The notes: generated from the sequence alone by a model not told the origin. A stretch of 64,000 nt of DNA from Sphingopyxis chilensis (GCF_035930445.1 NZ_CP142394.1:3753501-3817500), one strand, 5' to 3'; positions 36,188-47,234 are shown, counted from the first letter of the stretch. Made by a program: numbers and translations.

Positions 36188-36203
36188 TTTACGTTCACGT
36201 AAA
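36188..36203. promoter_or_regulatory. Candidate operator upstream of the ACAD10/11-like operon
   Basis: TTTACGTTCACGTAAA has perfect 7-bp inverted arms around TC. It lies 16 bases upstream of the first gene's ATG. A site of the same architecture (TTGACGC-TT-GCGTAAA) is at 38707-38722 before the second acyl-CoA dehydrogenase operon. TetR- or MerR-type regulators of acyl-CoA catabolism use sites of this kind; the regulator is not in the window. Confidence 0.6.
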
Positions 36204-36282
36204 CCTTTGGACCGATTCGCGGGCCTTGCCAAGTCCTGCGGTCCGAAAATTACCTCATTTGGTCAGCCAGCGTATTTTTCCT

Positions 36283-37743
36283 TCAGGGGTGCGCCCCGCT
36301 GGCGTCGGGTTCGGCGCGCGCGGCATCGCCCAGCAACGCCAGCCGCGCTTCATGGTCGGCGCGCGAGATCGGGAATTTTCGCATCACGATCAGCCCCATC
36401 GTCCCGATGATCAGCACCGCGAGCGCATAACCGAGCGCGAGATTGCCGAGCACGTCGCCGCCGACCTCGCCGGGCTTCGCATTTGCCGGAAAGGCCGCGA
36501 AGGACAGGATCAGCCCGGCGACGAAGATGCCGATTCCGGTCGCGCATTTCTGCATGAAGAAATAGCCGGCGAAGAACAGTCCCTCGGAGCGGCGCCCCGT
36601 CTCGCTCTGCGACGCCTCGACAACGTCGGCCATCATCGACGACGACAGGATCATCAGGATGATCGAGAAGCTGTTCGACACGAACACCAGCGCGAACATC
36701 GTCGCGACACTCGGCTTGCCGGGCAGGCCGGGAAAGACGCCCTGGATCCACGCGAAATAGATGCCGCTGTTGACGAGCAGCGCGACGGCGCCGGCGAAAA
36801 TCGCCCCGTCGCGTTTGCCAAGCTTTGCCGAGAGCGGCGCGACGAGCACGAAGGCCGCGATCATCGAGGCGAACAGCAGGAAGACATAGGCGACCATCTC
36901 GCCCTGCGTGAACTGCCAGAAAAACCCGAGCAGATAATTGTTCATCGAGAAGGTGATGCCCTGATTGATGAAGCCGAACAGCGCCGCGAAGATCAGCCAC
37001 AGGAAGGCCCGGTTCGACAGCGTGTCGCGCATCTCGCCGAGCACCTGCCGCAGCGTCGTTTTGGGCTTCACATCGGCGAGGTTCGACACCGCGATGCGTT
37101 TATGCTGCCCCGCTGCCGAAACGAGCACCGCGCCGGCCATCATCAGCGCCCCGGCGAGCGCATAGGGGAAATAGCCCGCAGGATCGACAAGCCCCTTGCC
37201 GCCGCCGAAGAAAACCCCATAGGCGAGCAACAGGATGAGCAGCCCACCACCCCAGCCGAACAGGAAGCGATAGCGCATCACCGCGGTGCGCTCGTCATAA
37301 TCGCCGGTCAGTTCGGGGACGATCGCGACCGATGGCACTTCGCAGCATGACACCAGCGACCGGACGATGATCGCAAAGCCGATCAGCCACGCGACCGTCA
37401 TCGTGTCGCTCATCGCGGGCGGGCTCCACAGCAACATCCATGCAATTGCGAGCGGGATGGGAGCGAGGTAGAGCCAGGGCAGGCGGCGCCCCCAGCAGCT
37501 GCGGGTGCGGTCGGTGAGTTCGCCGATCACCGGATCGACGAAGGCGTCGGCGATCAGCGCGACCATGATCGCGGCGCCGACGATGCCCGCATCAAGCCCG
37601 ATAACCTGATTGTAGAAGAGCAGCAGGAAGGTCGAAAACCCGTTATCCTTGACGCCATAGGCGATGCTGCCAAGCCCGTGGGTGGCCTTCAGCCAGACGG
37701 GCAGGCGCTCGGGGCGCGGAACCGCGATTGTCGCCGCGCTCAC
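36283..37743 (-). CDS. MFS transporter of the GPH/melibiose-carrier type
   Basis: This 486-aa inner-membrane protein has about 12 hydrophobic segments. The early pattern KATHGLGSIAYGVKDNGFST, ADAFVDPVIGELTDRTRSCWGRR and the later FSIILMILSSSMMADVVE are typical of the glycoside-pentoside-hexuronide:cation symporter family. In sphingomonads such carriers often sit with degradation genes for lipids or steroids rather than sugars, so the substrate is open. The GTG start overlaps the upstream SDR stop by four bases, so the two form an operon. Confidence 0.88.
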   Translation of the reverse strand: MSAATIAVPRPERLPVWLKATHGLGSIAYGVKDNGFSTFLLLFYNQVIGLDAGIVGAAIMVALIADAFVDPVIGELTDRTRSCWGRRLPWLYLAPIPLAIAWMLLWSPPAMSDTMTVAWLIGFAIIVRSLVSCCEVPSVAIVPELTGDYDERTAVMRYRFLFGWGGGLLILLLAYGVFFGGGKGLVDPAGYFPYALAGALMMAGAVLVSAAGQHKRIAVSNLADVKPKTTLRQVLGEMRDTLSNRAFLWLIFAALFGFINQGITFSMNNYLLGFFWQFTQGEMVAYVFLLFASMIAAFVLVAPLSAKLGKRDGAIFAGAVALLVNSGIYFAWIQGVFPGLPGKPSVATMFALVFVSNSFSIILMILSSSMMADVVEASQSETGRRSEGLFFAGYFFMQKCATGIGIFVAGLILSFAAFPANAKPGEVGGDVLGNLALGYALAVLIIGTMGLIVMRKFPISRADHEARLALLGDAARAEPDASGAHP

Positions 37744-38597
37744 GCGGAGGCTCCGGCTTTCGCCGCTTCCTCCATCGCAAGCAGGGCGTCGAACATGCCC
37801 GGCGTTTCCTTGTCCCACGCGTGGCGCTGGCCGATCGTCAGCCCGCCGTCGACGAGCAGGTGGGTGCCCGTCATGAAGCTCGACTCCTCGCTCGCGAGAT
37901 AGGCGACGGCGTTGGCGATATCCTCGGGCTGGCCGCCGCGCGCGACGGGCTGCGCGTTGGCGCTCATTTGCGCGATCACTTCATTCGCCTGCGTCTTGAG
38001 CTCGCCCGGCACCTCGAGCGACGCGGTGAAGATATTGGTGTTGATGAAGCCGGGGCAGATCGCGTTCACGCGGATGCCATATCGCGCCAGATCGGTGGCC
38101 GCGACCTTCGACAGATGCAGCACCCCCGCCTTCGCCACCGCATAGGCGATCGGCGAATAGCCCGCGCCCAGCGCGGCGACGCTCGCGGTGTTGACGATGC
38201 TCGCACCCTTGCGATGCTTCATATGCGGCGCGGCGTAGCGGATGCCCATCGCAACCGACTTGAGGACGAGGTCCATCGTGCGGTCCCAGCCCTCGGGCGT
38301 GATCTCGTCGATCGGCGCGCGGTCGCCGCCCGCGGCGGCATTGTTGAACACGATATCGATCCCGCCCGCTTTCGCGGCGGCGGCGTTCATCAGCGCTTCG
38401 ATGTCCGACGGTTTCGTGACGTCGCAGCGGATAAAATCGATCATGCCGTTCGACTGTTCGGCGAGGGCGCGCCCGCCCGCCTCGTCGATGTCGGCGGCGA
38501 AGACATGCGCGCCTTCGCCCGCCAGTTTGAGCACACTTGCCTTGCCGATACCCGATGCTGCGCCGGTGACGACGGCGACCTTGCCTGCGAATCGCAT
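37740..38597 (-). CDS. Short-chain dehydrogenase/reductase paired with the MFS carrier
   Basis: A 285-aa classical SDR: VTGAASGIGKASVLKLAG, DIDEAGG (an acidic residue after strand two, favouring NAD), FNNAAAGGD, and the catalytic serine in NTASVAALGAG and tyrosine/lysine in YAVAKAG. It starts at 38597 after GGGAGCAGAG. It is the first gene of the minus-strand SDR-MFS pair and is divergent from the two-subunit acyl-CoA dehydrogenase operon, with palindromes in the 171-base gap. Confidence 0.9.
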   Translation of the reverse strand: MRFAGKVAVVTGAASGIGKASVLKLAGEGAHVFAADIDEAGGRALAEQSNGMIDFIRCDVTKPSDIEALMNAAAAKAGGIDIVFNNAAAGGDRAPIDEITPEGWDRTMDLVLKSVAMGIRYAAPHMKHRKGASIVNTASVAALGAGYSPIAYAVAKAGVLHLSKVAATDLARYGIRVNAICPGFINTNIFTASLEVPGELKTQANEVIAQMSANAQPVARGGQPEDIANAVAYLASEESSFMTGTHLLVDGGLTIGQRHAWDKETPGMFDALLAMEEAAKAGASA

Positions 38598-38643
38598 ATC
38601 TCTGCTCCCGTTTTCTTTTGCCACTTAGCTTAGGCGCCAAAGG

Positions 38644-38684
38644 TGACGCGTCAACGTCGGCCTGACGGACGCTACGGCGCCGTA
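38644..38684. promoter_or_regulatory. Two short palindromes in the SDR/acyl-CoA dehydrogenase divergent region
   Basis: TGACGCGTCA (38644-38653) and TACGGCGCCGTA (38673-38684) are perfect palindromes in the gap between divergent genes. They are close to the 16-bp site at 38707-38722. They may be additional regulator sites; chance occurrence in GC-rich DNA cannot be excluded. Confidence 0.35.
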
Positions 38685-38706
38685 ACGGCAGGTGCGCCCC
38701 GCCAAG

Positions 38707-38722
38707 TTGACGCTTGCGTAAA
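38707..38722. promoter_or_regulatory. Candidate operator upstream of the two-subunit acyl-CoA dehydrogenase operon
   Basis: TTGACGCTTGCGTAAA has the same arms-and-spacer layout as TTTACGTTCACGTAAA at 36188-36203. It lies 46 bases before the first acyl-CoA dehydrogenase start and 110 bases from the divergent SDR start. Confidence 0.55.
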
Positions 38723-38768
38723 GCAGCCAAGCGGACGTAGGTTTGCGCGCAGAAGAGGAGCCAAAAGG

Positions 38769-39950
38769 ATGAGCGAACTGGACGCTTTCCGCACCGAGGT
38801 GCGCGAATGGCTGGAGGCGAATTGCCCCGCCGAAATGCGCGAGCCGATCCGCGACGAGGATGACGTCTGCTGGGGCGGGCGCAAATTCAAATTCAAGAAT
38901 GAAGCGCAGAAACAGTGGCTCGATGCCTGCGTGTCCAAGGGCTATACGGTGCCCGACTGGCCCAAAGCCTATGGCGGTGCCGGGCTGACCCCCGAACAGA
39001 CCAAGATCCTCAAACAGGAAATGAAGCGCATCAAGGCGCGCTCGCCGCTCGACAGCTTCGGGATCTGGATGCTCGGCCCCGCGCTGCTGCAATTCGGCAC
39101 CGAGGAACAGAAGGTCCAGTATCTGAATCCGATCGCGCGCGGCGAAATCCGCTGGTGCCAGGGTTATTCGGAACCCGGTTCGGGCAGCGATCTCGTGTCC
39201 TTGCAGACCTTCGGCGAGGACAGGGGCGATCACTGGGTCGTCAACGGGTCGAAAATCTGGACCAGCTACGCCGACAAGGCCGACTGGATCTTCTGCCTCG
39301 TCCGCACCGACAAGGCGAATAAATATCAGGGCATCACCTTCATGCTCTTCGACATGGAGAGCAAGGGCGTCACCACCAAGCCGATCCTCCTGATCAGCGG
39401 CAACTCGCCGTTCTGCGAAACCTTCTTCGACGATGTCGAAGTGCCCAAGACGCAATATGTCGGCGAGATCAACCGCGGCTGGGACGTCGCCAAATATCTG
39501 CTCGGCCACGAACGCGAGATGATCTCGGGCGGCGGCGCCGGCGGCGACATGGTCAGCATCGGCGGCGCCTTTGCCAAGGCGTTCGGCAAGAATGCTTCCG
39601 GAGAACTCGACGACCCGATCCTGCGCGCCGAAATGGCGGCGTTCGACGTTGACGTCTTTGCCTACAGGGCCATGGGCGAACGCTTCATGGACATGTGGAA
39701 GACCGGCCGCGCGCATCCGGCGTCGTCGAACATGATGAAATATGTCGGGACCGAGCTCAACAAGCGCCGCCACGAACTCGTCATGTCGGGCGGCGGCAGC
39801 GAGGCGCTCGAATGGGACAGCGAAGAGACCAAGGGCGGCGCGCGCGCGCGCGGCTGGCTGCGCACCAAGGCCAATTCGATCGAAGGCGGCACGAGCGAAG
39901 TCATGCTCAATGTCATCGCCAAGCGTATCCTCGACCTGCCCGGAGCCTGA
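38769..39950 (+). CDS. Acyl-CoA dehydrogenase, subunit with full FAD/catalytic blocks
   Basis: A 393-aa acyl-CoA dehydrogenase: YSEPGSGSDLVSLQTFGE, NGSKIWTSYADKADWIFC, FFDDVEVPKTQYVGEINRGW, and the C-terminal SIEGGTSEVMLNVIAKRIL, typical of catalytic subunits in heteromeric acyl-CoA dehydrogenases. The following gene, three bases away, encodes an unlike acyl-CoA dehydrogenase. Pairs like this form alpha2beta2 enzymes in steroid and other polycyclic side-chain degradation. The substrate is unknown. The AAAAGG motif is unusually close to the ATG; AGAGGAG lies about nine bases before it. Confidence 0.9.
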   Translation: MSELDAFRTEVREWLEANCPAEMREPIRDEDDVCWGGRKFKFKNEAQKQWLDACVSKGYTVPDWPKAYGGAGLTPEQTKILKQEMKRIKARSPLDSFGIWMLGPALLQFGTEEQKVQYLNPIARGEIRWCQGYSEPGSGSDLVSLQTFGEDRGDHWVVNGSKIWTSYADKADWIFCLVRTDKANKYQGITFMLFDMESKGVTTKPILLISGNSPFCETFFDDVEVPKTQYVGEINRGWDVAKYLLGHEREMISGGGAGGDMVSIGGAFAKAFGKNASGELDDPILRAEMAAFDVDVFAYRAMGERFMDMWKTGRAHPASSNMMKYVGTELNKRRHELVMSGGGSEALEWDSEETKGGARARGWLRTKANSIEGGTSEVMLNVIAKRILDLPGA

Positions 39951-39953
39951 CCC

Positions 39954-41072
39954 ATGCCTTTGTACCACAATGACGACCAGGCGATGCTCAAGGACAGCGT
40001 CGCGCCTTTCGTGGCCGAACAGGCGCCGGTGTCGCACTTGCGCGGGCTTCGCGACAGCGCCGACGCGACCGGCTTTTCGCGCGACCTCTGGGCGCAGTTC
40101 ACCGAAATGGGCCTGCCCGGGATGCTCGTTCCCGAAGCCCACGGCGGGCTCGGCATGGGGCATATGGAGGCGGGTATCGTGCTCGAGGAAATCGGCCGCA
40201 ATCTGACCCCTTCGCCTTTCCTTTCGACCGGCGTCGGCGCGGTCGCCGCGCTGGCAAAGGCGGGCGGCACACAGGCGGGGCGCTGGCTTCCGGCCATTGC
40301 GAGCGGCGAGGCAATCGTCGCGCTCGCGATCGATGAAGGCGCGAAGCACCGCCCCGACCGCATCGCGACGACGGCGACGCGCGCCGGCAACGGGTTTCGT
40401 CTGGACGGCAAGAAGAGCTTCGTCCTCCACGGCCATGTCGCCGACATGAGCATCGTCGCGGCCAAGACCGACGGCGGCATCACCCTGTTCGCGGTGCCGA
40501 AGGATGCCACGGGCGTCACCGCCGATCCGCGCCGCTTGGTGGACTCGAGTCTTGCGAGCCATGTCACGCTCGACGGCGTCGAGGTCGATGCCGACGCCGT
40601 GATCGGCGAAGTCGATGCGGGCGGCGACATCCTCGACGCGCTGCTCGCCGCCACCCGCACCGGCGCCGCCGCCGAAATGGTCGGCGTCGGGCAGGGCGCG
40701 ATGGACATGACGGTCAATTACCTCAAGGAACGCAAGCAGTTCGGCAAGCTGATCGGCGAGTTCCAGGGCCTCCAGCACCGCGCCGCGCATCTCTATGGCG
40801 AGATGGAAGTCGCGCGCGCCACCGTGATGAAGGCGCAGCAACTGCTCGACGAGGGCAGCGAAGGCGCGAAGCTGATGGTCTCGGTCGCCAAGGCGAAGGC
40901 CGGCCGCGCCGCGAACCTCGCGGTGCGTGAGGGCGTCCAGATGCACGGCGGCATCGGCATGACCGACGAATATGACATCGGCCTCTATATGAAACGCGAC
41001 CGCGCGCTCGCCGAATATATGGGCGACGTGCATTACCATATTGACCAGGTCGCGCGGATGAACGGCTACTGA
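39954..41072 (+). CDS. Acyl-CoA dehydrogenase, partner subunit
   Basis: A 372-aa acyl-CoA dehydrogenase-fold protein with family landmarks (LVPEAHGGLGMGHMEAGIVL, KERKQFGKLIGEFQGLQHR, REGVQMHGGIGMTDEYDIG). It lacks the glutamate-glycine-threonine segment that carries the catalytic base in active subunits, ending instead YMKRDRALAEYMGDVHYHID. It therefore looks like the non-catalytic or structural partner of the gene three bases upstream. Confidence 0.87.
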   Translation: MPLYHNDDQAMLKDSVAPFVAEQAPVSHLRGLRDSADATGFSRDLWAQFTEMGLPGMLVPEAHGGLGMGHMEAGIVLEEIGRNLTPSPFLSTGVGAVAALAKAGGTQAGRWLPAIASGEAIVALAIDEGAKHRPDRIATTATRAGNGFRLDGKKSFVLHGHVADMSIVAAKTDGGITLFAVPKDATGVTADPRRLVDSSLASHVTLDGVEVDADAVIGEVDAGGDILDALLAATRTGAAAEMVGVGQGAMDMTVNYLKERKQFGKLIGEFQGLQHRAAHLYGEMEVARATVMKAQQLLDEGSEGAKLMVSVAKAKAGRAANLAVREGVQMHGGIGMTDEYDIGLYMKRDRALAEYMGDVHYHIDQVARMNGY

Positions 41073-41080
41073 TTTTGACT

Positions 41081-41210
41081 AGCCCTCCCCTTCAGGGGAG
41101 GGCAGCGAGACTTGCCAGCTTGCTGGCTTAGTCGCAGCGGGTGGGGGCCATCGGCCTTGCGCCATGCCGCGAGCCCCCACCCCAACCCCTCCCCTGAAGG
41201 GGAGGGGCTT
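41081..41210. repeat. REP-like long inverted repeat, family D
   Basis: The left arm AGCCCTCCCCTTCAGGGGAG and the right arm, its inverse ending ...GGGGAGGGGCT, each contain an inner palindrome (CCCCTTCAGGGG, CCCCTGAAGGGG). A spacer of about 85 bases carries a second inverted pair (GCGGGTGGGGGC with GCCCCCACCC). It lies between the acyl-CoA dehydrogenase pair and the following SDR gene. Confidence 0.78.
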
Positions 41211-41225
41211 TAAGGAGCCAAGCTT

Positions 41226-42029
41226 ATGAACCTCCAGCAAATGTTCGGCCTCGACGGCCGCATCGCGCTCGTCACCGGCGGCTCGCGCGGCATCGGCAAG
41301 ATGATCGTCGAGGGCTATCTCGCCGCGGGCGCCGCGCGCGTCTACATTTCGGCGCGCAAGACCGCGCAGATCGAGGAAGCCGTGGCCGATTTCGAGACGC
41401 GCTATCCTGGCAAGGTGATCGGTCTGCCCGTCGACCTCGCGACCGTCGAGGGCTGCCGCGCGCTCGCCAAGGAACTCGAAGCGCGCGAGGAGCGACTCGA
41501 CATCCTCGTCAACAATGCCGGCGCCGCGTGGGGCGAACCCTTCGAGGGCTTTCCCGAAGCGGGCTGGGACAAGGTGATGGACATCAACGTCAAATCGCCC
41601 TTCTTCCTGACGCAGGCGCTGCACGGGCTCCTCAAGGCCGGCGGCACCGCCGATCGCCCCGCGAAGGTCATCAACATCGGCTCGATCGACGGCATGCGTT
41701 TGAACCCGTGGGAAACCTACAGCTATCACGCGTCGAAGGCGGCGATCCTCTATCTGACCAAGCGCATGGCGGCGCGGCTGGTCACCGACCATATCCTCGT
41801 CACCGCGATCGCGCCGGGCGCCTTCCAGTCGGACATGAACAAGGCCGCGCGCGATCATGGCGATGCGGTGGCAAAAAGCATCCCGGTCAAGCGCATCGGC
41901 GTGCCCGAGGATATGGCCGGCGCCGCGATCTTCCTCGCGTCGAAGGCGGGCGACTATGTCGTCGGCGACACGATCACCGTCGACGGCGGGCTGGTCCACG
42001 GCGATTTGAAGACCAGCATCGACGCCTGA
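41226..42029 (+). CDS. Short-chain dehydrogenase/reductase downstream of the acyl-CoA dehydrogenase pair
   Basis: A 267-aa SDR with VTGGSRGIGKMIVEGYLAAG, SARK after strand two (compatible with NADPH), VNNAGAAWGEPFEGFPEAGW, the catalytic serine in IGSIDGM and tyrosine/lysine in YSYHASKAA. The WGEPFEGFPEAGWDKVMDIN region resembles gluconate/RhlG-like SDRs. It follows the acyl-CoA dehydrogenases after the family D repeat and may be co-transcribed. AAGGAG precedes the ATG. Confidence 0.9.
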   Translation: MNLQQMFGLDGRIALVTGGSRGIGKMIVEGYLAAGAARVYISARKTAQIEEAVADFETRYPGKVIGLPVDLATVEGCRALAKELEAREERLDILVNNAGAAWGEPFEGFPEAGWDKVMDINVKSPFFLTQALHGLLKAGGTADRPAKVINIGSIDGMRLNPWETYSYHASKAAILYLTKRMAARLVTDHILVTAIAPGAFQSDMNKAARDHGDAVAKSIPVKRIGVPEDMAGAAIFLASKAGDYVVGDTITVDGGLVHGDLKTSIDA

Positions 42030-42048
42030 TTCTGCGGTATCTGCCGTC

Positions 42049-42122
42049 CGTCACCCCGGACTTGATCCGGGGTCCACGACCGCGCCGCTGTTATGGATGC
42101 CGGATCAAGTCCGGCATGACGC
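42049..42122. repeat. REP-like double hairpin, family A copy 3
   Basis: CCCCGGACTTGATCCGGGG at the left and TGCCGGATCAAGTCCGGCA at the right, as in the copies at 2280 and 25699. It lies between the SDR and a small lipoprotein gene, immediately before a promoter-like sequence. Confidence 0.82.
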
Positions 42123-42124
42123 GA

Positions 42125-42153
42125 TTGACTCGTCTGCTTCGGAGGTGTATTAT
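42125..42153 (+). promoter_or_regulatory. Sigma70-type promoter for the lipoprotein gene
   Basis: TTGACT and TATTAT are separated by exactly 17 bases, five of six matches to each consensus hexamer. The likely start point is near 42160, with AAGGAG and the ATG at 42181 following. It directly follows the family A repeat and so gives the lipoprotein its own transcript. Confidence 0.65.
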
Positions 42154-42180
42154 TCAGATAATGCACCAAGGAGCCCAGCC

Positions 42181-42699
42181 ATGCGTTTCGCTTTTCTGAT
42201 CCCCCCGATGATGCTCCTCGCCGCCTGCGGGTCGGAGGAGAAGAAGGCCGGGGAGGGCGCCGAAGTCTCGATCAATGCCGAGGGCGATGGCGGCGGCATC
42301 AAGATCCAGACCGGCAAGGATGGCGGGAAGATCCGCATCGGCGGCGATGGCGCCGCGATCAATATCGACGTCCCCGATTTCGTCGACCTGGATGTCGCGA
42401 GCGATTTCGACATCGACGGCGTGACGCTCTACCCCGGCAGTCAGGTGACCAAGGTCGATGTCAACGCCAGCGACAAGGCCGGCGCCGATCAGGCAACGGT
42501 CAAGCTCGGCTTCACCTCGCCCGCCGCGCCGACGAAGGCCGCCGACTGGATGGCGGGCGAATTCGCCAAAAAGGGCGTCAAGGTCACGCGCGCCGGCGAC
42601 ACGCTCGCGGGCAAGGACAAGGACGGCGCCGACTTCACGATCAAATTCGCCCCCGACGGCGCGAACGCCAAGGGCGAAGTGGTGATTACGAAGATCTGA
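42181..42699 (+). CDS. Predicted lipoprotein, unknown function
   Basis: A 172-aa protein with signal and lipobox (LIPPMMLLAACGS), followed by a Gly/Asp/Ile-rich stretch with a repetitive pattern (GGGIKIQTGKDGGKIRIGGDG, then VPDFVDLDVASDFDIDGVTL). A C-terminal domain resembling neither enzyme nor receptor follows. I do not recognise the family. It has its own promoter-like site and faces the 3' end of ppc. Confidence 0.78.
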   Translation: MRFAFLIPPMMLLAACGSEEKKAGEGAEVSINAEGDGGGIKIQTGKDGGKIRIGGDGAAINIDVPDFVDLDVASDFDIDGVTLYPGSQVTKVDVNASDKAGADQATVKLGFTSPAAPTKAADWMAGEFAKKGVKVTRAGDTLAGKDKDGADFTIKFAPDGANAKGEVVITKI

Positions 42700-42744
42700 C
42701 CCTCCACGTCATTGCGACGAGCATCGCGACGAAGCGCTGGGCGC

Positions 42745-45423
<2,679 letters not shown>

Positions 45424-45436
45424 GGGCCCAACTTGC

Positions 45437-45485
45437 TGCACCTGCGAAGGTGCAGGGTCAAGCCGCGCATAGCTATGCGCGGCTT
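45437..45485 (-). terminator. Two adjacent hairpins between the YbaY-like gene and ppc
   Basis: A perfect 26-bp palindrome (13-base arm AAGCCGCGCATAG, 45460-45485) follows the YbaY-like stop by three bases. A second hairpin TGCACCT-GCGA-AGGTGCA is at 45437-45454. The first can end the YbaY-like transcript, although no good T-run follows. The second lies at the ppc start and could affect its translation. Confidence 0.5.
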
Positions 45486-45488
45486 ATT

Positions 45489-45899
45489 TCAGTTCGTCTT
45501 CACCAGCATCAACATCCCCAGATCGATCGCACGGCGGCCATCGAACGCAACACTGTTGCGCGTGTCGGTGATGAACATCAGCCGTCCCGACGCATCGCTG
45601 ATGCGCGCCGACACCGCATAGCTGTGGCGCGGGTCGAGCCGGCGCTGATCGACGGTCAGCGAAAAGGCAAAGGGCACCTGCCGCCCGTCGGCGGTGAACG
45701 CCTGCTGCGCGATCGTCGTCGATGGCGCATCGGCCAGGCTGACGTCGGCTAGGGTGATTTCGACCTGCGCGGTCGGCGGCAACGCGATCCGCTCGCGATA
45801 GGTGATGCTGCCGGTGACGGTCACGGGCCGCTCGGCGGGCGTGGTTGCGCACGCGGCGAGCGAAAGGGCGGAAACCCCGAAAAAGACCGCGCGAACCAT
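45489..45899 (-). CDS. YbaY-family lipoprotein
   Basis: A 136-aa lipoprotein (signal ending LSLAACATT). Its mature part has the YbaY pattern: TVTGSITYRERIALPPTAQVEITLADVS, then IAQQAFTADGRQVPFAFSLTV, and a closing strand-rich segment. YbaY proteins are envelope lipoproteins of unknown molecular role. AAGGAG lies seven bases before the ATG on the minus strand. Confidence 0.85.
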   Translation of the reverse strand: MVRAVFFGVSALSLAACATTPAERPVTVTGSITYRERIALPPTAQVEITLADVSLADAPSTTIAQQAFTADGRQVPFAFSLTVDQRRLDPRHSYAVSARISDASGRLMFITDTRNSVAFDGRRAIDLGMLMLVKTN

Positions 45900-46047
45900 T
45901 TTAGTCTCCTTGAAACCGTCCCCAAGGGTAAAGGTTTACAGCGCGCAACCCAGAGATGGAAGACCGCAATCGACCGAACTCAGTCGTTCAGCAACGAACT
46001 GGCGCAGTCTATTTGCAGGCACTGCCTAGCGGTGCCATGATGACCGC

Positions 46048-46431
46048 ATGAACACCCGGCTCACCTTGATTGACATGATGAAGCGAGCGCTAGCCGACGG
46101 CAACATCACGAACAATGAGTTATTCGCTGCCGCACCCGATCCTAAAGGCCTAGCAGAGCTAGAGCGTGTGGCATGGCAAAGACTCAGCCATTGGGCAGAC
46201 GATGACGACATCCGTGCAAAAGACAAAGTTTATGCCGACAAGCAGCGGCGAAACATCGCCGAAGCACTGGCGGATCTGGAAGGGCTCGAGGCCGGCTACG
46301 ATCCGAATGAGATTAACCGTGGTGAGCATCAAGCGACGCACGTTCTTTTAGGAAGCTTCGTGGCCGCGCTCGCACTAATTGCGATTCTCTATGCGATGTT
46401 CACACAAGGCTTCTTCATGCGTGGTGACTGA
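46048..46431 (+). CDS. Hypothetical protein with one C-terminal membrane segment
   Basis: A 127-aa protein. Its first part is a charged helical region with an acidic run (HWADDDDIRAKDKVYADKQ), and one hydrophobic segment lies near the C-terminus (LLGSFVAALALIAILYAMF). No family is recognised. The gene and its flanks (about 45900-46510) are visibly less GC-rich than the neighbours, which may mark acquired DNA. No strong ribosome-binding motif is visible, so its start is uncertain. Confidence 0.55.
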   Translation: MNTRLTLIDMMKRALADGNITNNELFAAAPDPKGLAELERVAWQRLSHWADDDDIRAKDKVYADKQRRNIAEALADLEGLEAGYDPNEINRGEHQATHVLLGSFVAALALIAILYAMFTQGFFMRGD

Positions 46432-46510
46432 TCAACGGCAGCTAAGGCTCTAAACCGTTGCTGCCAGACCGTAAACCACCCCAAAGCCCCCGTGTCCAAA
46501 GCGCCGCAGC

Positions 46511-47077
46511 CTAGCCTTCGAGTTCAACATCCCAATACAGCCAGTCGATCCAGCTCGTGTGGAGGTAATTGGGCGGAAACGCCCGGCCATTGTCCTGCAA
46601 CTGCCAGCTCGTCGGTCGCCACGGCTGGCGATAGAGCGGCATATGCGCTTGTTGCGGGGTGCGGCCGCCTTTTTTCAGGTTGCATGGGGCGCAGGCGGTC
46701 GCGACATTTTCCCACGTCGTGCGCCCGCCCAGCCGGCGCGGCACGACATGGTCAAACGTCAGGTCCTTGCCCGACCCGCAATATTGGCACGCGAAACGGT
46801 CGCGCAGGAACAGGTTGAAGCGCGTGAACGCCGGATGCTCCGACGGTTTCACATATTGGCGCAGCGCAATGACGCTCGGGATCGGCATCGTCCGCGTCGG
46901 CGAATGAATCTCGCGCTCATAATTCTCGACGATGGTGACGCGGTCGAGAAAAACCGCCTTCACCGCGGTCTGCCAGGGCCAGAGGCTCAGCGGATAATAG
47001 CTGAGCGGCGTGTAATCGGCGTTGAGAACGAGCGCCGGACAGCTATCGGGGTGCCGGGCAAGATCGGGATGGAACAT
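46511..47077 (-). CDS. HNH endonuclease
   Basis: A 188-aa protein with a zinc-HNH domain: CQYCGSGKDLTFDHVVPRR followed by TTWENVATACAPCNLKKGG, giving two C-x2-C pairs and the catalytic His in FDHV. The N-terminal part (ADYTPLSYYPLSLWPWQTAV) is typical of a widespread stand-alone HNH family in alphaproteobacteria whose role is unclear. I chose the ATG at 47077 (MFHPDLARH) because it fits family N-termini; an in-frame ATG at 47122 is possible. Confidence 0.88.
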   Translation of the reverse strand: MFHPDLARHPDSCPALVLNADYTPLSYYPLSLWPWQTAVKAVFLDRVTIVENYEREIHSPTRTMPIPSVIALRQYVKPSEHPAFTRFNLFLRDRFACQYCGSGKDLTFDHVVPRRLGGRTTWENVATACAPCNLKKGGRTPQQAHMPLYRQPWRPTSWQLQDNGRAFPPNYLHTSWIDWLYWDVELEG

Positions 47078-47234
47078 GGCTAAATAACGCTGCCCCCATT
47101 TCTTCACGGGATGGCGCGCCACTGCCTCCCGCGCGTGACACCATCATTACATGCCCGATCAGATTCTGCCGTCAAGAGGGCATCTGTCGCAAGATATGGA
47201 TGATTCACTTTGACTTGGCACAGCATATGGATTC

